Program-made: the position numbers and the translations under genes
The notes under the pieces: generated by a model
Told to the model about the DNA's origin: nothing
Seen by the model: only the letters and a program-made list of their open reading frames with translations
Databases searched by the model: none
Part shown: positions 46,587 through 56,024 of the stretch, piece after piece
How the letters are laid out: every line of letters begins with the position of its first letter
Numbering within the stretch: the first letter of the stretch is position 1
NCBI RefSeq assembly: GCF_013213975.1
Contig: NZ_JABSST010000004.1
Location: 1 to 64,000, forward strand
Origin: Winogradskyella sp.
GTDB lineage: Bacteria > Bacteroidota > Bacteroidia > Flavobacteriales > Flavobacteriaceae
Direction: 5' to 3'
DNA: 64,000 bases

Positions 46587-46673
46587 TTATTCGTCTTTTA
46601 TTCTGTTTTTATAATATCTCAATATTACGTGAGCAAAGATTACCAAAACCACAAAGGGCAATAACATACCCAT
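46587..46673 (-). CDS. Small single-pass membrane protein (28 aa)
   Basis: A 28-codon ORF reading MGMLLPFVVLVIFAHVILRYY followed by a charged tail KNRIKDE. One hydrophobic helix and a basic/acidic end suggest a membrane microprotein. Its stop (TAAG) is one base from the start of the next microprotein, forming a chain microprotein-microprotein-queD. Function unknown. Confidence 0.5.
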   Translation of the reverse strand: MGMLLPFVVLVIFAHVILRYYKNRIKDE

Positions 46674-46767
46674 AGATATTCCAATACTCTAACTATTATT
46701 AGGAGCTTCCGTAAGCTTTTCTTTGCTATGAACTTATTGAAATAATTTAATCAATGCAAACATGGCG

Positions 46768-46799
46768 CAAATGTAATACGTATTTACTTGATCACTAAA
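46768..46799 (-). promoter_or_regulatory. Promoter candidate for the microprotein-queD-lpxH transcript
   Basis: On the minus strand TACATTTG (46768-46775) matches TAnnTTTG exactly, with TTTA (46796-46799) 20 bp upstream. It would start transcription about 90 nt before the 28-aa ORF. Confidence 0.5.
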
Positions 46800-46817
46800 T
46801 TTTTTGCGCGCTCAAAT

Positions 46818-48152
46818 TTAAGTCTTTTGTACAAGTGGTTTAAAAGTTTTTCTGAATTTTATGATTAGTGGCAATCCACGGGCTACAATCCAAAGTGTAA
46901 ATGCAATGAAAATTCCAATGAGCTTATAACTAAAATAATCCATTACATAAATTACAGGAATAAACACCAATAAGGTTGAAAATAGTAGCACATTTCTGAG
47001 ATATTCCATTTTACCTAGGCCTTTAAAGACTCCGTCAAATATGAAGGCCAAAGCACATAAAGGTTGCATCAATAAAATTATCCAAAAAACCTTATAAAAC
47101 TCTTTGAGTACAGTTTTATCGTCTGTAAATATTTGACCAATTGGGAAATACAGGATCGCCCCCAAAAATCCAATAATTATACCTACAAAGATTCCATATT
47201 TAATAAGTTTTTTGCTCAGATCTATTAGTAATTCATACTTCTTTGCACCAAGTAGTTTTCCTGAAAGAATATTACCTGCACTAGCGTACCCATCTATTAA
47301 AAAAGCCCCTAAAAACCATAGATTAATAGCTATAGTATAGGCAGCAATGTAGGTTGCACCATACTTTGTTGCAAAGCTAGTTCCAAAATACAAAGCAATA
47401 TTTAAGGCAATTGTCCTTATGAATAAATTCATAATCATTAAAATAAAGCGCTTTATCTCCGGATTAAATGGAAACTTAACTAATAAAGGAATATTTGTTT
47501 TTTTAATGATGAAATATGCAGCGATAAAGGCCATAATTATTTGTGCAACTACACTAGCATATGCTGCTCCTTGAATATGCATAGCAGGAATAATGTCCGG
47601 AATACCATACACAAAAATGATATCTAAAACTATATTAGCTAAAGCACCTGTAATAGCTATGAGCATTGGATGATAAGTGTTTTGAAGACCTCTAAAGGTT
47701 CCAAATACAGCTATAGTAAAAAGTGTAAATGGAAATCCAAATACTCTAATTTGGTAATAGTCCACACTGTAAGTTAAAATTACACCTGATGCATTATATA
47801 GTTTAAAAATCTGCGATGAAAAAGGATAAGTTACCAGAATAATAATAATACTTAGTGAGGTAATTAGAAAAATTGCTTGTGCAGGTAGATTTTTAACTTC
47901 ACTTAATTTATCAGCTCCTAAATATTGCGATACAATCGAAGAGATGGCACTACGTGTTTGACCCAAAACCCAAATTAGCATTGACATAAATGTGGTTACG
48001 ATACCAACAGCAGCCAAAGATGCTGTGGCATTATAATCCATATTACCAATTATTGCTGCATCAGTTAGAGACAATATAGGTTCAGATACACCAGAGATTA
48101 AGGCTGGTATAGCCAGGTTATTAATTTGTTTTAAAGTAATTGTTGTACTCAA
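46818..48152 (-). CDS. MATE family efflux transporter
   Basis: A 444-residue inner-membrane protein with about 12 helices. The start LKQINNLAIPALISGVSEPILSLTDAAIIGN is the characteristic MATE N-terminal region, and FGTFRGLQNTYHPMLI and FDGVFKGLGKM are the paired conserved segments. MATE proteins export cationic drugs or metabolites using Na+ or H+ gradients. The ATG overlaps the GNAT stop by 4 bp. Confidence 0.9.
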   Translation of the reverse strand: MSTTITLKQINNLAIPALISGVSEPILSLTDAAIIGNMDYNATASLAAVGIVTTFMSMLIWVLGQTRSAISSIVSQYLGADKLSEVKNLPAQAIFLITSLSIIIILVTYPFSSQIFKLYNASGVILTYSVDYYQIRVFGFPFTLFTIAVFGTFRGLQNTYHPMLIAITGALANIVLDIIFVYGIPDIIPAMHIQGAAYASVVAQIIMAFIAAYFIIKKTNIPLLVKFPFNPEIKRFILMIMNLFIRTIALNIALYFGTSFATKYGATYIAAYTIAINLWFLGAFLIDGYASAGNILSGKLLGAKKYELLIDLSKKLIKYGIFVGIIIGFLGAILYFPIGQIFTDDKTVLKEFYKVFWIILLMQPLCALAFIFDGVFKGLGKMEYLRNVLLFSTLLVFIPVIYVMDYFSYKLIGIFIAFTLWIVARGLPLIIKFRKTFKPLVQKT

Positions 48153-48649
48153 AGGACTAATTCATAGCAATGAAAAGGGAATTCACTTTGTTTCGGAAAA
48201 TAAATATCACCCAATCGTTTATAGCCGCGAAGTTCGTAAAACTTTTGATTTCTTTTGTTCTGTGAAAAGGTGTCTAATCGTATAGAGTTATAGTAATTTT
48301 CTAGAGCGTAGTTTTCGGCAAAACTCATGAGCTGTTGTGCATGACCAGAGCCCTGAAACTTTGGGTGAACCGCTAAGCGATGGATGTAGATATTATTGTC
48401 ATTTTGGGTTAACCATTTAACAGGTATGTATTCCTTGTCCATGTACGTTGAAATCACGATGGTACCTATTAATGTTTCATCTTTAATTAAAACATAGAGC
48501 TCAGCACGTTTTACATCATTAACAAAGGCTTTAGGGTTTGGGTAATGTTCATTCCATTGATAAATGTCATTGGTAATCATTGCTTTAGCACAAGCCTTAA
48601 TCATTACCATGATGGCGTCTATATCTTTCAAATTACCTTTTCGAATCAT
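48149..48649 (-). CDS. GNAT family N-acetyltransferase
   Basis: A 166-residue acetyltransferase. The acetyl-CoA motif is VHPKFQGSGHAQQLM near residue 100, and NQKFYELRGYKRLGD is the typical C-terminal strand. The substrate is unknown. It is coupled to the MATE exporter by overlap and divergent from the UspA gene with only about 34 bp between their starts. Confidence 0.83.
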   Translation of the reverse strand: MIRKGNLKDIDAIMVMIKACAKAMITNDIYQWNEHYPNPKAFVNDVKRAELYVLIKDETLIGTIVISTYMDKEYIPVKWLTQNDNNIYIHRLAVHPKFQGSGHAQQLMSFAENYALENYYNSIRLDTFSQNKRNQKFYELRGYKRLGDIYFPKQSEFPFHCYELVL

Positions 48650-48659
48650 TTATAATGTG

Positions 48660-48667
48660 TACTTTTG
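48660..48667 (+). promoter_or_regulatory. -7 element candidate for the UspA gene
   Basis: TACTTTTG matches TAnnTTTG exactly and lies 16 bp upstream of the UspA ATG. This would give a nearly leaderless mRNA. The -33 match is weak. Confidence 0.35.
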
Positions 48668-48683
48668 TTTCAAATTTATAGAG

Positions 48684-49481
48684 ATGAAAACAATATTAGT
48701 TCCTGTTGGGTCGTCAAATAATGCAAAGTCCCATTTGCAGTATGCTGTGGATTTTGCAAAAGCATTTGGGGCTAAATTATATGTAGTTCAAATATATAAT
48801 GTTTATACCAAAGCAGGAACAATGATTAAAGTAGATCATATTATTGAGCGTGAATCTAAAAAGTTTTTAGATAATCATGTAGCCTCTATAGATACTAAAG
48901 GTGTTGACCTTATTACGAAAACTTTTAAGGGTAAACTTGTTGATACCATAGAGAAAGTGTCTCATGCTTTGGATGTGGACCTTATTATTCTTGAGCCAAG
49001 AACAAATTCTGTAAAAGACGACGTGTATTTGGGTAAAACGTCAGGGAAGATAATAAAGCGTACTCAGATTCCTGCTCTCATAGTCCCTGAAGGGTCCACT
49101 TACAGGCCGATAGTTAAAATTTTAATCGCTTTAAAATCTGCTATTATTAAAAGGGAAGGTGTCTTGAGACCCTTAACTGCAATTAAGGATCATTTTAAGG
49201 CTGTTGTTAATATTCTCTTGGTTAAGACGAAGCAATATATTGAGGAAGATTTTGAACTTAATGACGAGTTACAGAGCATCATTACGAATACTACAATTGC
49301 AGAATGCCCAACAACCTTTCATGCTGTTTTAGAGCACTATAAAAATCATAGTCCAGATTTATTATGTGTTGTTAGACGTAAACGAGGATTCTTCTCTAAA
49401 CTTTGGGAAGAAGACGTGATTTTAAAGAAGGATTTCCACAGCTCAACAATTCCTGTTTTAGTTTTAAGTGGTTTAAAATAA
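48684..49481 (+). CDS. Universal stress protein family protein
   Basis: A 265-residue protein starting MKTILVPVGSSNNAKSHLQYAVDFAKAFGAKLYVVQIY, typical of the UspA fold. The first domain ends with LGKTSGKIIKRTQIPALIVPEG (near residue 140), which resembles the nucleotide-binding G-x-S motif. The C-terminal half is a degenerate second Usp domain. The ORF track starts at 48564, inside the divergent GNAT gene; I choose the ATG at 48684 on similarity. Confidence 0.85.
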   Translation: MKTILVPVGSSNNAKSHLQYAVDFAKAFGAKLYVVQIYNVYTKAGTMIKVDHIIERESKKFLDNHVASIDTKGVDLITKTFKGKLVDTIEKVSHALDVDLIILEPRTNSVKDDVYLGKTSGKIIKRTQIPALIVPEGSTYRPIVKILIALKSAIIKREGVLRPLTAIKDHFKAVVNILLVKTKQYIEEDFELNDELQSIITNTTIAECPTTFHAVLEHYKNHSPDLLCVVRRKRGFFSKLWEEDVILKKDFHSSTIPVLVLSGLK

Positions 49482-49483
49482 TT

Positions 49484-49557
49484 GGGGCATTAGCTCAGCT
49501 GGCTAGAGCGCTACGCTGGCAGCGTAGAGGTCATCGGTTCGAATCCGATATGCTCCA
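49484..49557 (+). tRNA. tRNA-Ala (anticodon GGC)
   Basis: Acceptor GGGGCAT pairs with ATGCTCC (one G-T). The D arm is GCTC-AGCTGGCTA-GAGC. The anticodon stem CTACG/CGTAG encloses loop CTGGCAG, giving anticodon GGC. The T arm is ATCGG-TTCGAAT-CCGAT. The discriminator is A, and no CCA is encoded. It lies 2 bp after the UspA stop and is followed by a terminator. Confidence 0.95.
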
Positions 49558-49567
49558 CTTTAATAGA

Positions 49568-49596
49568 AATACCTAAGTCTACACTTAGGTATTTTT
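49568..49596. terminator. Bidirectional terminator after tRNA-Ala
   Basis: AATACCTAAGT and ACTTAGGTATT form a perfect 11-bp stem with a 4-nt loop and a T tract on the right (A-rich on the left). It overlaps the stop codon of the convergent hydrolase gene. Confidence 0.9.
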
Positions 49597-50434
49597 ATTT
49601 AACGAAAGTTATTATAGATTCAACAACTATATCCAGTTCTGAGGACAATTGGTTTGAAGTCCAAGGATGTTTTACATTAAAAACATGATCTGCTCCGTCG
49701 ATTATTACAAGCTTACTATTGGGATTCCATTGATGTAAAGCATAGGCTTCGTCCATAGAAATCGATGTATCATTATCACCATGAATAATTAAGTGTGGTA
49801 TATCCAATCGTTTTTCAGCAGATGCTATGTGAAACCGTTCTTTATTTGCTATAAAATCTTCATAGAACTGATAATAATGAGGCATTTGTTGTTTGGTTCT
49901 TCCATTAATAACATATTTTACCCCTTTAGCTTTCCATTCGTCAAGGTCACTAGTTGTTACTGTGCGCTTCTCAAAATCAGAAACACTAGCTAAGGTTATT
50001 AATTTGGTGACCCTATTATCTTCTGAGGCCTTTAATATTGTTATCCCACCACCTCTACTGTGCCCTATTAAAGTAATCTGAGAACAATCAATTTTAGGAT
50101 GAGTTATAAAATGCGCTATAACCCAAGAAATAACATCATTTAAATCATCTAGCTCTATAGAATAATTGTTATTTCCAAAGGCTTCAAGATCTGGAAAATC
50201 TATGGGATTTTCAATAGTACCTCCATTGTGTGAAAAGTTGAATTTGACAAAACAATTTCCAGCTTCAGCAATTTTTTTACCCATTAAATCCCAAGCTCCC
50301 CAATCTTTAAATCCCTTATAACCATGACAAAATAGAACTATGGGCTGATTCGGCACGTCTTCTTTATAAAATGTATCAACTAGTATGGATTTCTTTCCTT
50401 TACGATTAAGGATACTATTTTTATTAATAATCAT
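49595..50434 (-). CDS. Alpha/beta hydrolase
   Basis: A 279-residue cytosolic hydrolase. The oxyanion region is LFCHGYKGFKDWGAWDL. The nucleophile elbow is IGHSRGGG (Ser near residue 124). The acid is in IHGDNDTSIS and the catalytic histidine in GADHVFNVKHP. It resembles dienelactone-hydrolase/prolyl-oligopeptidase-type esterases. Substrate unknown. It starts 2 bp after the AddB-like stop on the same strand. Confidence 0.83.
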   Translation of the reverse strand: MIINKNSILNRKGKKSILVDTFYKEDVPNQPIVLFCHGYKGFKDWGAWDLMGKKIAEAGNCFVKFNFSHNGGTIENPIDFPDLEAFGNNNYSIELDDLNDVISWVIAHFITHPKIDCSQITLIGHSRGGGITILKASEDNRVTKLITLASVSDFEKRTVTTSDLDEWKAKGVKYVINGRTKQQMPHYYQFYEDFIANKERFHIASAEKRLDIPHLIIHGDNDTSISMDEAYALHQWNPNSKLVIIDGADHVFNVKHPWTSNQLSSELDIVVESIITFVK

Positions 50435-50436
50435 GA

Positions 50437-53193
50437 TTAGCGTTCTTTTTCGGTAAAGTCAATATTCGGATCCAATATTTCTAAGATAAGTTGCTTTAAC
50501 TCAACTTCAAAAGCCTTAATTGTATCAATGGAAAGTGTTTGATCTTTTTTCTTGCTGTAGGTTGAGGGTTTTGTTCCAAATTTCAGAAAACCCGAATTAA
50601 GATTTTTAAATGAAATAATTCCTGCTTCAATGGGTAATTCTATCTTACTATTGACATACATCATATACGCATAGCAGAGTATCTGAAACGATTTACTGTA
50701 TTTATCGTAGTCAGTTGTGATATCTTCCCAATTGATTATTTCGACTTTATTTTGTTCTACCTTTCCTGACTTATAATCAATAACCCTAGTTACGCCATTT
50801 AACTGATCAATGCGGTCTACTTTTCCTTTTAAGACAATTGGGAAGTTAATATTTTTAATTTTAATAGGGATAGATTCATCAACTTCAATAGCTAAAATTT
50901 TAATGGTATTTCCTGAGTTAAGGGATTTTATTTCTAGGTCTAAAAAGTTATGAATGTACCGTTGGGCAATCTCAAAAACGATGAGGTTTTTTCCTTTTGA
51001 AAAATCTCCTTCCCTATATAAAAGTTTAAAGTGTTTATAAACGGTACTTCTAACCTTAGATTTAAACGCTTTAAGTAAAGCTATAGTTAAAAAATGGCCT
51101 TCCACGGGTTTATATAAATCCTCCAAGGTGTTATGAATAATCGAGCCTAGCGTATTTGCTGCAATATTTTCTTCAACACCTTCAAACTCTTTAACACCCA
51201 GTACTTTGTCATAATAAAAGTCTATAGGATTTCGAATGTAGTTTGTTAAAGACGACGGTGAAAATCCTTTAGCAGCAATAGTCTTAAGTTGCTCTAAGGC
51301 AGTTTGATTTTTCGACACTTGCTTTAGTTTATGTTCAATTATAGGGACTTTAGGCGCTGCAATAACCTGTTCAATTGTATGTATGCCTTCAATTTCTAAC
51401 TGTGTAATAAATCTACTTTTTTCACCTCCTTTAAGTGCATTAATTTCTGTATTATAAAGTATATAAATATTTTTAGCACGCTGAAGGAGTCGAAAAAAAT
51501 GGTAGGTGTAGACAGCGTCTTTTTCTTTATATGTTGGCAATCCATTTTGTAACTTAACGTCATAAGGGATAAAGGAATTATTAGTTTTACCTGAAGGAAG
51601 TATGCCTTCATTAACCGAACTAATTATTACGGTTTCAAAATCTAATACTCGCGATTCTAACATTCCCATTATTTGTAACCCATCAAGAGGTTCACCTTGA
51701 AAGTCTAAAGTTTCTGAAGTTAATAATTCGTTGAATAGACCTTCTAATATTTTAATAGACTTTAATTGTTGCTTGTATTTAGAGCTAAGTTCTGTTAACT
51801 GATTAAATAATTTATAAAATCTAAATAAATATTCTAACTCCAAATTACTCTTCTCCTGATTTAGCTTTGTTTTTATACGCTTAATTAGTTTTAAACATTG
51901 ATTAAGAGCAAATTTGGGATTGTCGGTCCAGGATTCAAATAACTCATGCAAGAAATTGAAATGAATATCATCAACTAGTGATTTTAATTGGTCTAGATTT
52001 AAATAGGTAAAGTTATATTTTTGAATACTTGTAATAATGTGTTTAGCCCCATTGCCTGAGTTTGACTCAAAGAGTCTATAGATTGAAGGGTGAGAAAGTA
52101 AATCGACAACATCTTCATGATAATATTGAGCAGTATTGTGTCGATGAATATGGAAAAGTAAATTAAATAATGATGCAAGAGGTACAAACTTTAATGGTAA
52201 TCCCATTGTTACATTAACTTGACTGATACTTTTAGGAATAGAATTTAAAACAGGCACTAAAAGATTTTCCTCTCCTAAAACCACAGCTACTTTTGATAGG
52301 TCTGAACGTTCTTCCTTTAAACCCTTAAGTATATGGCCAATATACTTGGCTTGCCCAACTAATTTGGGTATGCCAATAGTCTGAATCTTTTTCTTATTTG
52401 AATAGTGCGAGGTAATCCAATTGAAAGGGTTAGTATTAAAATATTTCCACTGTGATCGGTGCTGTCTTGCAAAATGTCCGGCATCATGAATAACGTCATT
52501 TACGAACGTCTGATCGATGTCCCAATAGATATGAGCAATATCACTTTGAAGCAAGCCTTGGATAATCTGAGACTCGGATTTATTTAAAGCATTAAATCCA
52601 AGAAATATGTGTTTTCTATTAGAATTAGTTTCGATGTAATACTCAAGGTTGTTTGCAGCCTCCCTATAGATTAGTCCTTGATAGCCTTCTTTGTTACCAA
52701 TTAATTCTTCTGTAAATGCGTTGTAGTAGTTTCCTAATTGCTTCCAGAATTTTAAATGCGATTTAATTAAGTTAGTTTGGTTAGATTCTAAGGACCAGTG
52801 GTCCAATTCTTTTATAGCTCCTAAATAATTGAATATATCAGTTTGATTTACCAGATATCTGTCAATCTCGTTAAAGTCTTGCAGTAATATCTGAGCCCAT
52901 TTTATAAAAGAGTCAAAGGGTTCTATTTCTAAATTATCAGTATGAGTAGAATAAGTTGTATATAGTCTAAATAATAGTTCTGAATTATGAAGCGCCTTAA
53001 GTCCTGATAGGTCTTCTACCAACTCTTCAATACTGAGAATTGTTGGGGATAAAATAGGAGACTTTAGAACAGAAGCTAGCTTATGTTTTAAGAATATTTT
53101 TGCCCGTTTACTTGGCAGAATAAAGCATAAATCTTGGAGTGGTAGTCCTTTTTTTTGGAGATCGTATAATACCTGCTTTATAAAACTTTCCAT
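50437..53193 (-). CDS. AddB-like PD-(D/E)XK nuclease / inactive helicase
   Basis: A 918-residue protein. The N-terminus (LCFILPSKRAKIFLKHKLA) resembles the start of AddB/RexB proteins but has no Walker A GKT. The C-terminus has a RecB-like nuclease: FSPSSLTNYIRNPIDFYYDK, GSIIHNTLEDLY, and GKVDRIDQLNGVTRVIDYKSGKVE, which holds the catalytic D-x-x-K. The cysteines that bind the iron-sulfur cluster in classic AddB are not evident. It likely pairs with the AddA-like helicase encoded 2.8 kb upstream on the same strand. Confidence 0.82.
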   Translation of the reverse strand: MESFIKQVLYDLQKKGLPLQDLCFILPSKRAKIFLKHKLASVLKSPILSPTILSIEELVEDLSGLKALHNSELLFRLYTTYSTHTDNLEIEPFDSFIKWAQILLQDFNEIDRYLVNQTDIFNYLGAIKELDHWSLESNQTNLIKSHLKFWKQLGNYYNAFTEELIGNKEGYQGLIYREAANNLEYYIETNSNRKHIFLGFNALNKSESQIIQGLLQSDIAHIYWDIDQTFVNDVIHDAGHFARQHRSQWKYFNTNPFNWITSHYSNKKKIQTIGIPKLVGQAKYIGHILKGLKEERSDLSKVAVVLGEENLLVPVLNSIPKSISQVNVTMGLPLKFVPLASLFNLLFHIHRHNTAQYYHEDVVDLLSHPSIYRLFESNSGNGAKHIITSIQKYNFTYLNLDQLKSLVDDIHFNFLHELFESWTDNPKFALNQCLKLIKRIKTKLNQEKSNLELEYLFRFYKLFNQLTELSSKYKQQLKSIKILEGLFNELLTSETLDFQGEPLDGLQIMGMLESRVLDFETVIISSVNEGILPSGKTNNSFIPYDVKLQNGLPTYKEKDAVYTYHFFRLLQRAKNIYILYNTEINALKGGEKSRFITQLEIEGIHTIEQVIAAPKVPIIEHKLKQVSKNQTALEQLKTIAAKGFSPSSLTNYIRNPIDFYYDKVLGVKEFEGVEENIAANTLGSIIHNTLEDLYKPVEGHFLTIALLKAFKSKVRSTVYKHFKLLYREGDFSKGKNLIVFEIAQRYIHNFLDLEIKSLNSGNTIKILAIEVDESIPIKIKNINFPIVLKGKVDRIDQLNGVTRVIDYKSGKVEQNKVEIINWEDITTDYDKYSKSFQILCYAYMMYVNSKIELPIEAGIISFKNLNSGFLKFGTKPSTYSKKKDQTLSIDTIKAFEVELKQLILEILDPNIDFTEKER

Positions 53194-53204
53194 TTTATAA
53201 AAAT

Positions 53205-53236
53205 AAAAAACGCCCCGAAATACGGGACGTTTTTAG
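53205..53236. terminator. Terminator between ompA and the AddB-like gene
   Basis: AAAAACGcCCCG and CGGGaCGTTTTT pair with one internal mismatch around a short loop, with A tract and T tract on either side. It follows the ompA stop on the minus strand. Confidence 0.75.
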
Positions 53237-53257
53237 TCAATTTATATAAATGTTTAT

Positions 53258-54664
53258 TTAATTCTGCGGATTTAATAGAATTACTTCAACACGTCTGTTG
53301 CTTTTTCTTCCATCTCTTGTTTTATTGTCTGCAATTGGCTTTTCTTCACCATACCCTTTTGATTCTAATCGGTCTGCAGCAATTCCATTAGCAATTAAAT
53401 AATCTCTAACTGCATTAGCTCTTCTTTCAGATAACAACTGGTTTGTTTTCTTAGAACCTACACTATCTGTATGACCGTCTATAGAGAATCTAGACTTTGG
53501 ATATTCCTTAAGAATTGCAATGATATTATCAACTACTTGCTCAGACTCACCCTTAATTGAAGATTTACCTGTGTTAAATAAAATAGTCTTAGCGTAATCG
53601 TTTAATGTTTTCATAACGGCTGGGCTAGGTGCTTGTCTTGGACATCCATCTAATTCAGCTTCACCAGCTTCGTTAGGACATTTATCATCTTTATCTAAAA
53701 CACCGTCTCCATCAGTATCTGGCCAAGGGCAACCACTATTGGCAGCAGGTCCAGCCTCGTTAGGACAGTTATCATCAACGTCAGCAACACCGTCACCGTC
53801 TGCATCTGGACAACCCATTAAAGATTTCAGACCAGCTACAGTAGGACACTTATCGTCGTTATCTATAACTCCATCACCATCGCTATCTGGGCATCCATTA
53901 AATTCAGCTAAACCAGCAGTATTAGGACAGTCATCTTTAGAATCTTGGATACCATCGTTGTCAGAATCCGGACATCCGTTGAAAATTTCTAAACCAGCTT
54001 CTTCTGGACAAGCATCGTCTTGGTCATAAATACCATCGTTATCCGTATCAACACCACCAAATTTAAATGTAACACCTAACGAATGTTGGAAATGCTTAGG
54101 CAGATAATCCTCGAAAGCATGTTTATATCTTGTATTGAAATCAACACCTAATTTTTTAGTGATCCAATATTTGATACCTAATGTACCATTGAATGTACCT
54201 GCGCCGATATCATCTAACCAGGTATAACCACCACCGATACCTAAATAAGGATCAATTTTATTAGAATTAATAGCATTCATGAAACTATATGAAATTGTAC
54301 CGTCAAGAGCATAATAAGTTAAATCACCAACTGTGTTTGTGCCAGCTTCAGATCCGTCAGGATTTAAATTTGTACCAAACTTGTCTATTTTATTAACAGA
54401 ACCAGTAGCAGTAAAAATAAAACCATCGCTGAGATATCTTGAAAGAGAGATAGTAGAAAGTGATGGATAGATATTCCAATGATCTTCTACATTAAAAAAT
54501 TCGTCAAAATATTCTCCTTGAGGTGCATCCTCCCCAACAGGATATGGGTCGACTGCATTGACACCGATAGAAACAGCCCATGGATTGTTCTTGTCTTGAC
54601 CATGCGTAGTGCTGAAACTCATAAGAAGCACTGCGACAAAAAGTAATCTGCTAAGATTTTTCAT
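53258..54664 (-). CDS. OmpA family outer-membrane protein with thrombospondin type 3 repeats
   Basis: A 468-residue protein. A signal peptide ([22 protein letters not shown]) precedes an N-terminal beta-barrel (to about 200). Five Ca-binding TSP3-like repeats follow (D-x-D-x-DG-x-x-D-x-x-D-x-C-P; about 205-335). A C-terminal OmpA peptidoglycan-binding domain ends the protein ([30 protein letters not shown]). It probably links the outer membrane to the cell wall. Transcribed alone from a well-matched promoter. Confidence 0.93.
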   Translation of the reverse strand: MKNLSRLLFVAVLLMSFSTTHGQDKNNPWAVSIGVNAVDPYPVGEDAPQGEYFDEFFNVEDHWNIYPSLSTISLSRYLSDGFIFTATGSVNKIDKFGTNLNPDGSEAGTNTVGDLTYYALDGTISYSFMNAINSNKIDPYLGIGGGYTWLDDIGAGTFNGTLGIKYWITKKLGVDFNTRYKHAFEDYLPKHFQHSLGVTFKFGGVDTDNDGIYDQDDACPEEAGLEIFNGCPDSDNDGIQDSKDDCPNTAGLAEFNGCPDSDGDGVIDNDDKCPTVAGLKSLMGCPDADGDGVADVDDNCPNEAGPAANSGCPWPDTDGDGVLDKDDKCPNEAGEAELDGCPRQAPSPAVMKTLNDYAKTILFNTGKSSIKGESEQVVDNIIAILKEYPKSRFSIDGHTDSVGSKKTNQLLSERRANAVRDYLIANGIAADRLESKGYGEEKPIADNKTRDGRKSNRRVEVILLNPQN

Positions 54665-54702
54665 ATTCTAATTAATTTAATTTTTTAAGTGTTAATTGTT
54701 AG

Positions 54703-54733
54703 CAAATGTAAGTTGTTAAATGTTATTAACAAA
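54703..54733 (-). promoter_or_regulatory. Strong Bacteroidetes-type promoter of ompA
   Basis: On the minus strand TTTG (54730-54733) and TACATTTG (54703-54710) are separated by 19 bp, a full match to the -33/-7 consensus. Transcription would begin roughly 30 nt before the ompA ATG. Confidence 0.75.
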
Positions 54734-54789
54734 GACAAATATATAAAAATATTGTTATAACGCCCTATAATAGTGACTTTCTAAGGTTT

Positions 54790-55983
54790 TTATATCAATT
54801 GTAGTTTTTTACCAACTTTAACAAATGCATTAATGGCTTTGTCCAATTGGTCTTTACTATGAGCTGCAGATAATTGTACTCGAATTCTCGCTTTTTCTTT
54901 AGGAACTACAGGATAGAAAAACCCTATCACGTAGACACCTTCATCAAGTAGCATCTTAGCCATAGTTTGAGATAGCTTTGCATCATATAACATTACAGGA
55001 ACAATCGCTGAATCTCCATCAATTATATCAAACCCAGCCTCTCTCATACCTTTCTTAAAATATTTGGTATTCCAATCAACTTTGTCTCTCAGTGAGGTAT
55101 CGTTTTTGAGCATATCAAAAACCTTAATACTGGCACCTACTATTGCAGGTGCTAAAGAATTTGAAAACAAGTATGGTCTCGATCTTTGACGTAAAATTTC
55201 AATAATTTCTTTTTTAGCAGTTGTGTAACCTCCCATAGCACCTCCCATGGCCTTGCCAAGAGTACCCGTAATAATATCAATTCTTCCAAGTACACCTTTT
55301 TCTTCTAAAGTTCCAATACCCGTTTCACCTATAAATCCAGTAGCGTGACATTCGTCTATCATGACTAAGGCATCATATTTATCTGCCAAATCACAAATTT
55401 TATCTAATGGGGCAACAAGACCATCCATTGAAAAAACACCATCTGTAACTATGATTTTAAATCTAGCACCATTTTCATTCGCTGCAATGAGCTGTTTTTC
55501 TAAGTCGGCCATATCATTATTTCGGTAACGATACCTGGCGGCTTTACAAAGTCTAACACCATCAATTATGGAAGCATGATTAAGTGCGTCTGAAATTATA
55601 GCATCTTCTTTAGTAAGTAAGGGTTCAAAAACTCCCCCATTAGCGTCAAAAGCTGCCGCATAAAGAATTGTATCTTCGGTGCCATAAAAATCAGCGATTT
55701 TTTGCTCCAGTTCTTTGTGGATATCCTGTGTGCCACAAATAAAACGAACGGATGACATGCCAAAGCCATGGGAGTCTAAAGTGTTTTTTGCGGCTTTAAT
55801 AACCTCAGGATGAGAGGATAAGCCAAGATAGTTGTTAGCGCAGAAATTTAATACCTTTTCTCCAGTATTTAATGTAATTTCTGCATCTTGAGGTGATGTT
55901 ATAATGCGCTCCTCTTTAAAAAGTCCAGCCTCTTTTATAGCTTCTATTTCTTGTTGTAAATGCGATTTTATATTGCCGTACAT
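54790..55983 (-). CDS. kbl: Glycine C-acetyltransferase (2-amino-3-ketobutyrate CoA ligase)
   Basis: A 397-residue alpha-oxoamine synthase. [15 protein letters not shown] and [21 protein letters not shown] are family motifs, [10 protein letters not shown] precedes the PLP site, and the PLP lysine is in [14 protein letters not shown]. It cleaves 2-amino-3-ketobutyrate to glycine and acetyl-CoA in threonine breakdown. No threonine dehydrogenase gene (tdh) is adjacent. Confidence 0.92.
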   Translation of the reverse strand: MYGNIKSHLQQEIEAIKEAGLFKEERIITSPQDAEITLNTGEKVLNFCANNYLGLSSHPEVIKAAKNTLDSHGFGMSSVRFICGTQDIHKELEQKIADFYGTEDTILYAAAFDANGGVFEPLLTKEDAIISDALNHASIIDGVRLCKAARYRYRNNDMADLEKQLIAANENGARFKIIVTDGVFSMDGLVAPLDKICDLADKYDALVMIDECHATGFIGETGIGTLEEKGVLGRIDIITGTLGKAMGGAMGGYTTAKKEIIEILRQRSRPYLFSNSLAPAIVGASIKVFDMLKNDTSLRDKVDWNTKYFKKGMREAGFDIIDGDSAIVPVMLYDAKLSQTMAKMLLDEGVYVIGFFYPVVPKEKARIRVQLSAAHSKDQLDKAINAFVKVGKKLQLI

Positions 55984-56024
55984 AGTTATGGTGTTAATTA
56001 TTTGGTAAAGATACCATCAATAAG

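Noticed and set aside
48564-48683. Upstream extension of the UspA ORF
   Set aside because: Lies within the divergent GNAT gene and adds sequence unlike Usp proteins; the ATG at 48684 matches the family start.
53739-54029. Plus-strand 96-aa Ser/Pro-rich ORF within ompA
   Set aside because: Antisense product of the repetitive TSP3-coding segment; periodic composition is explained by the repeats.
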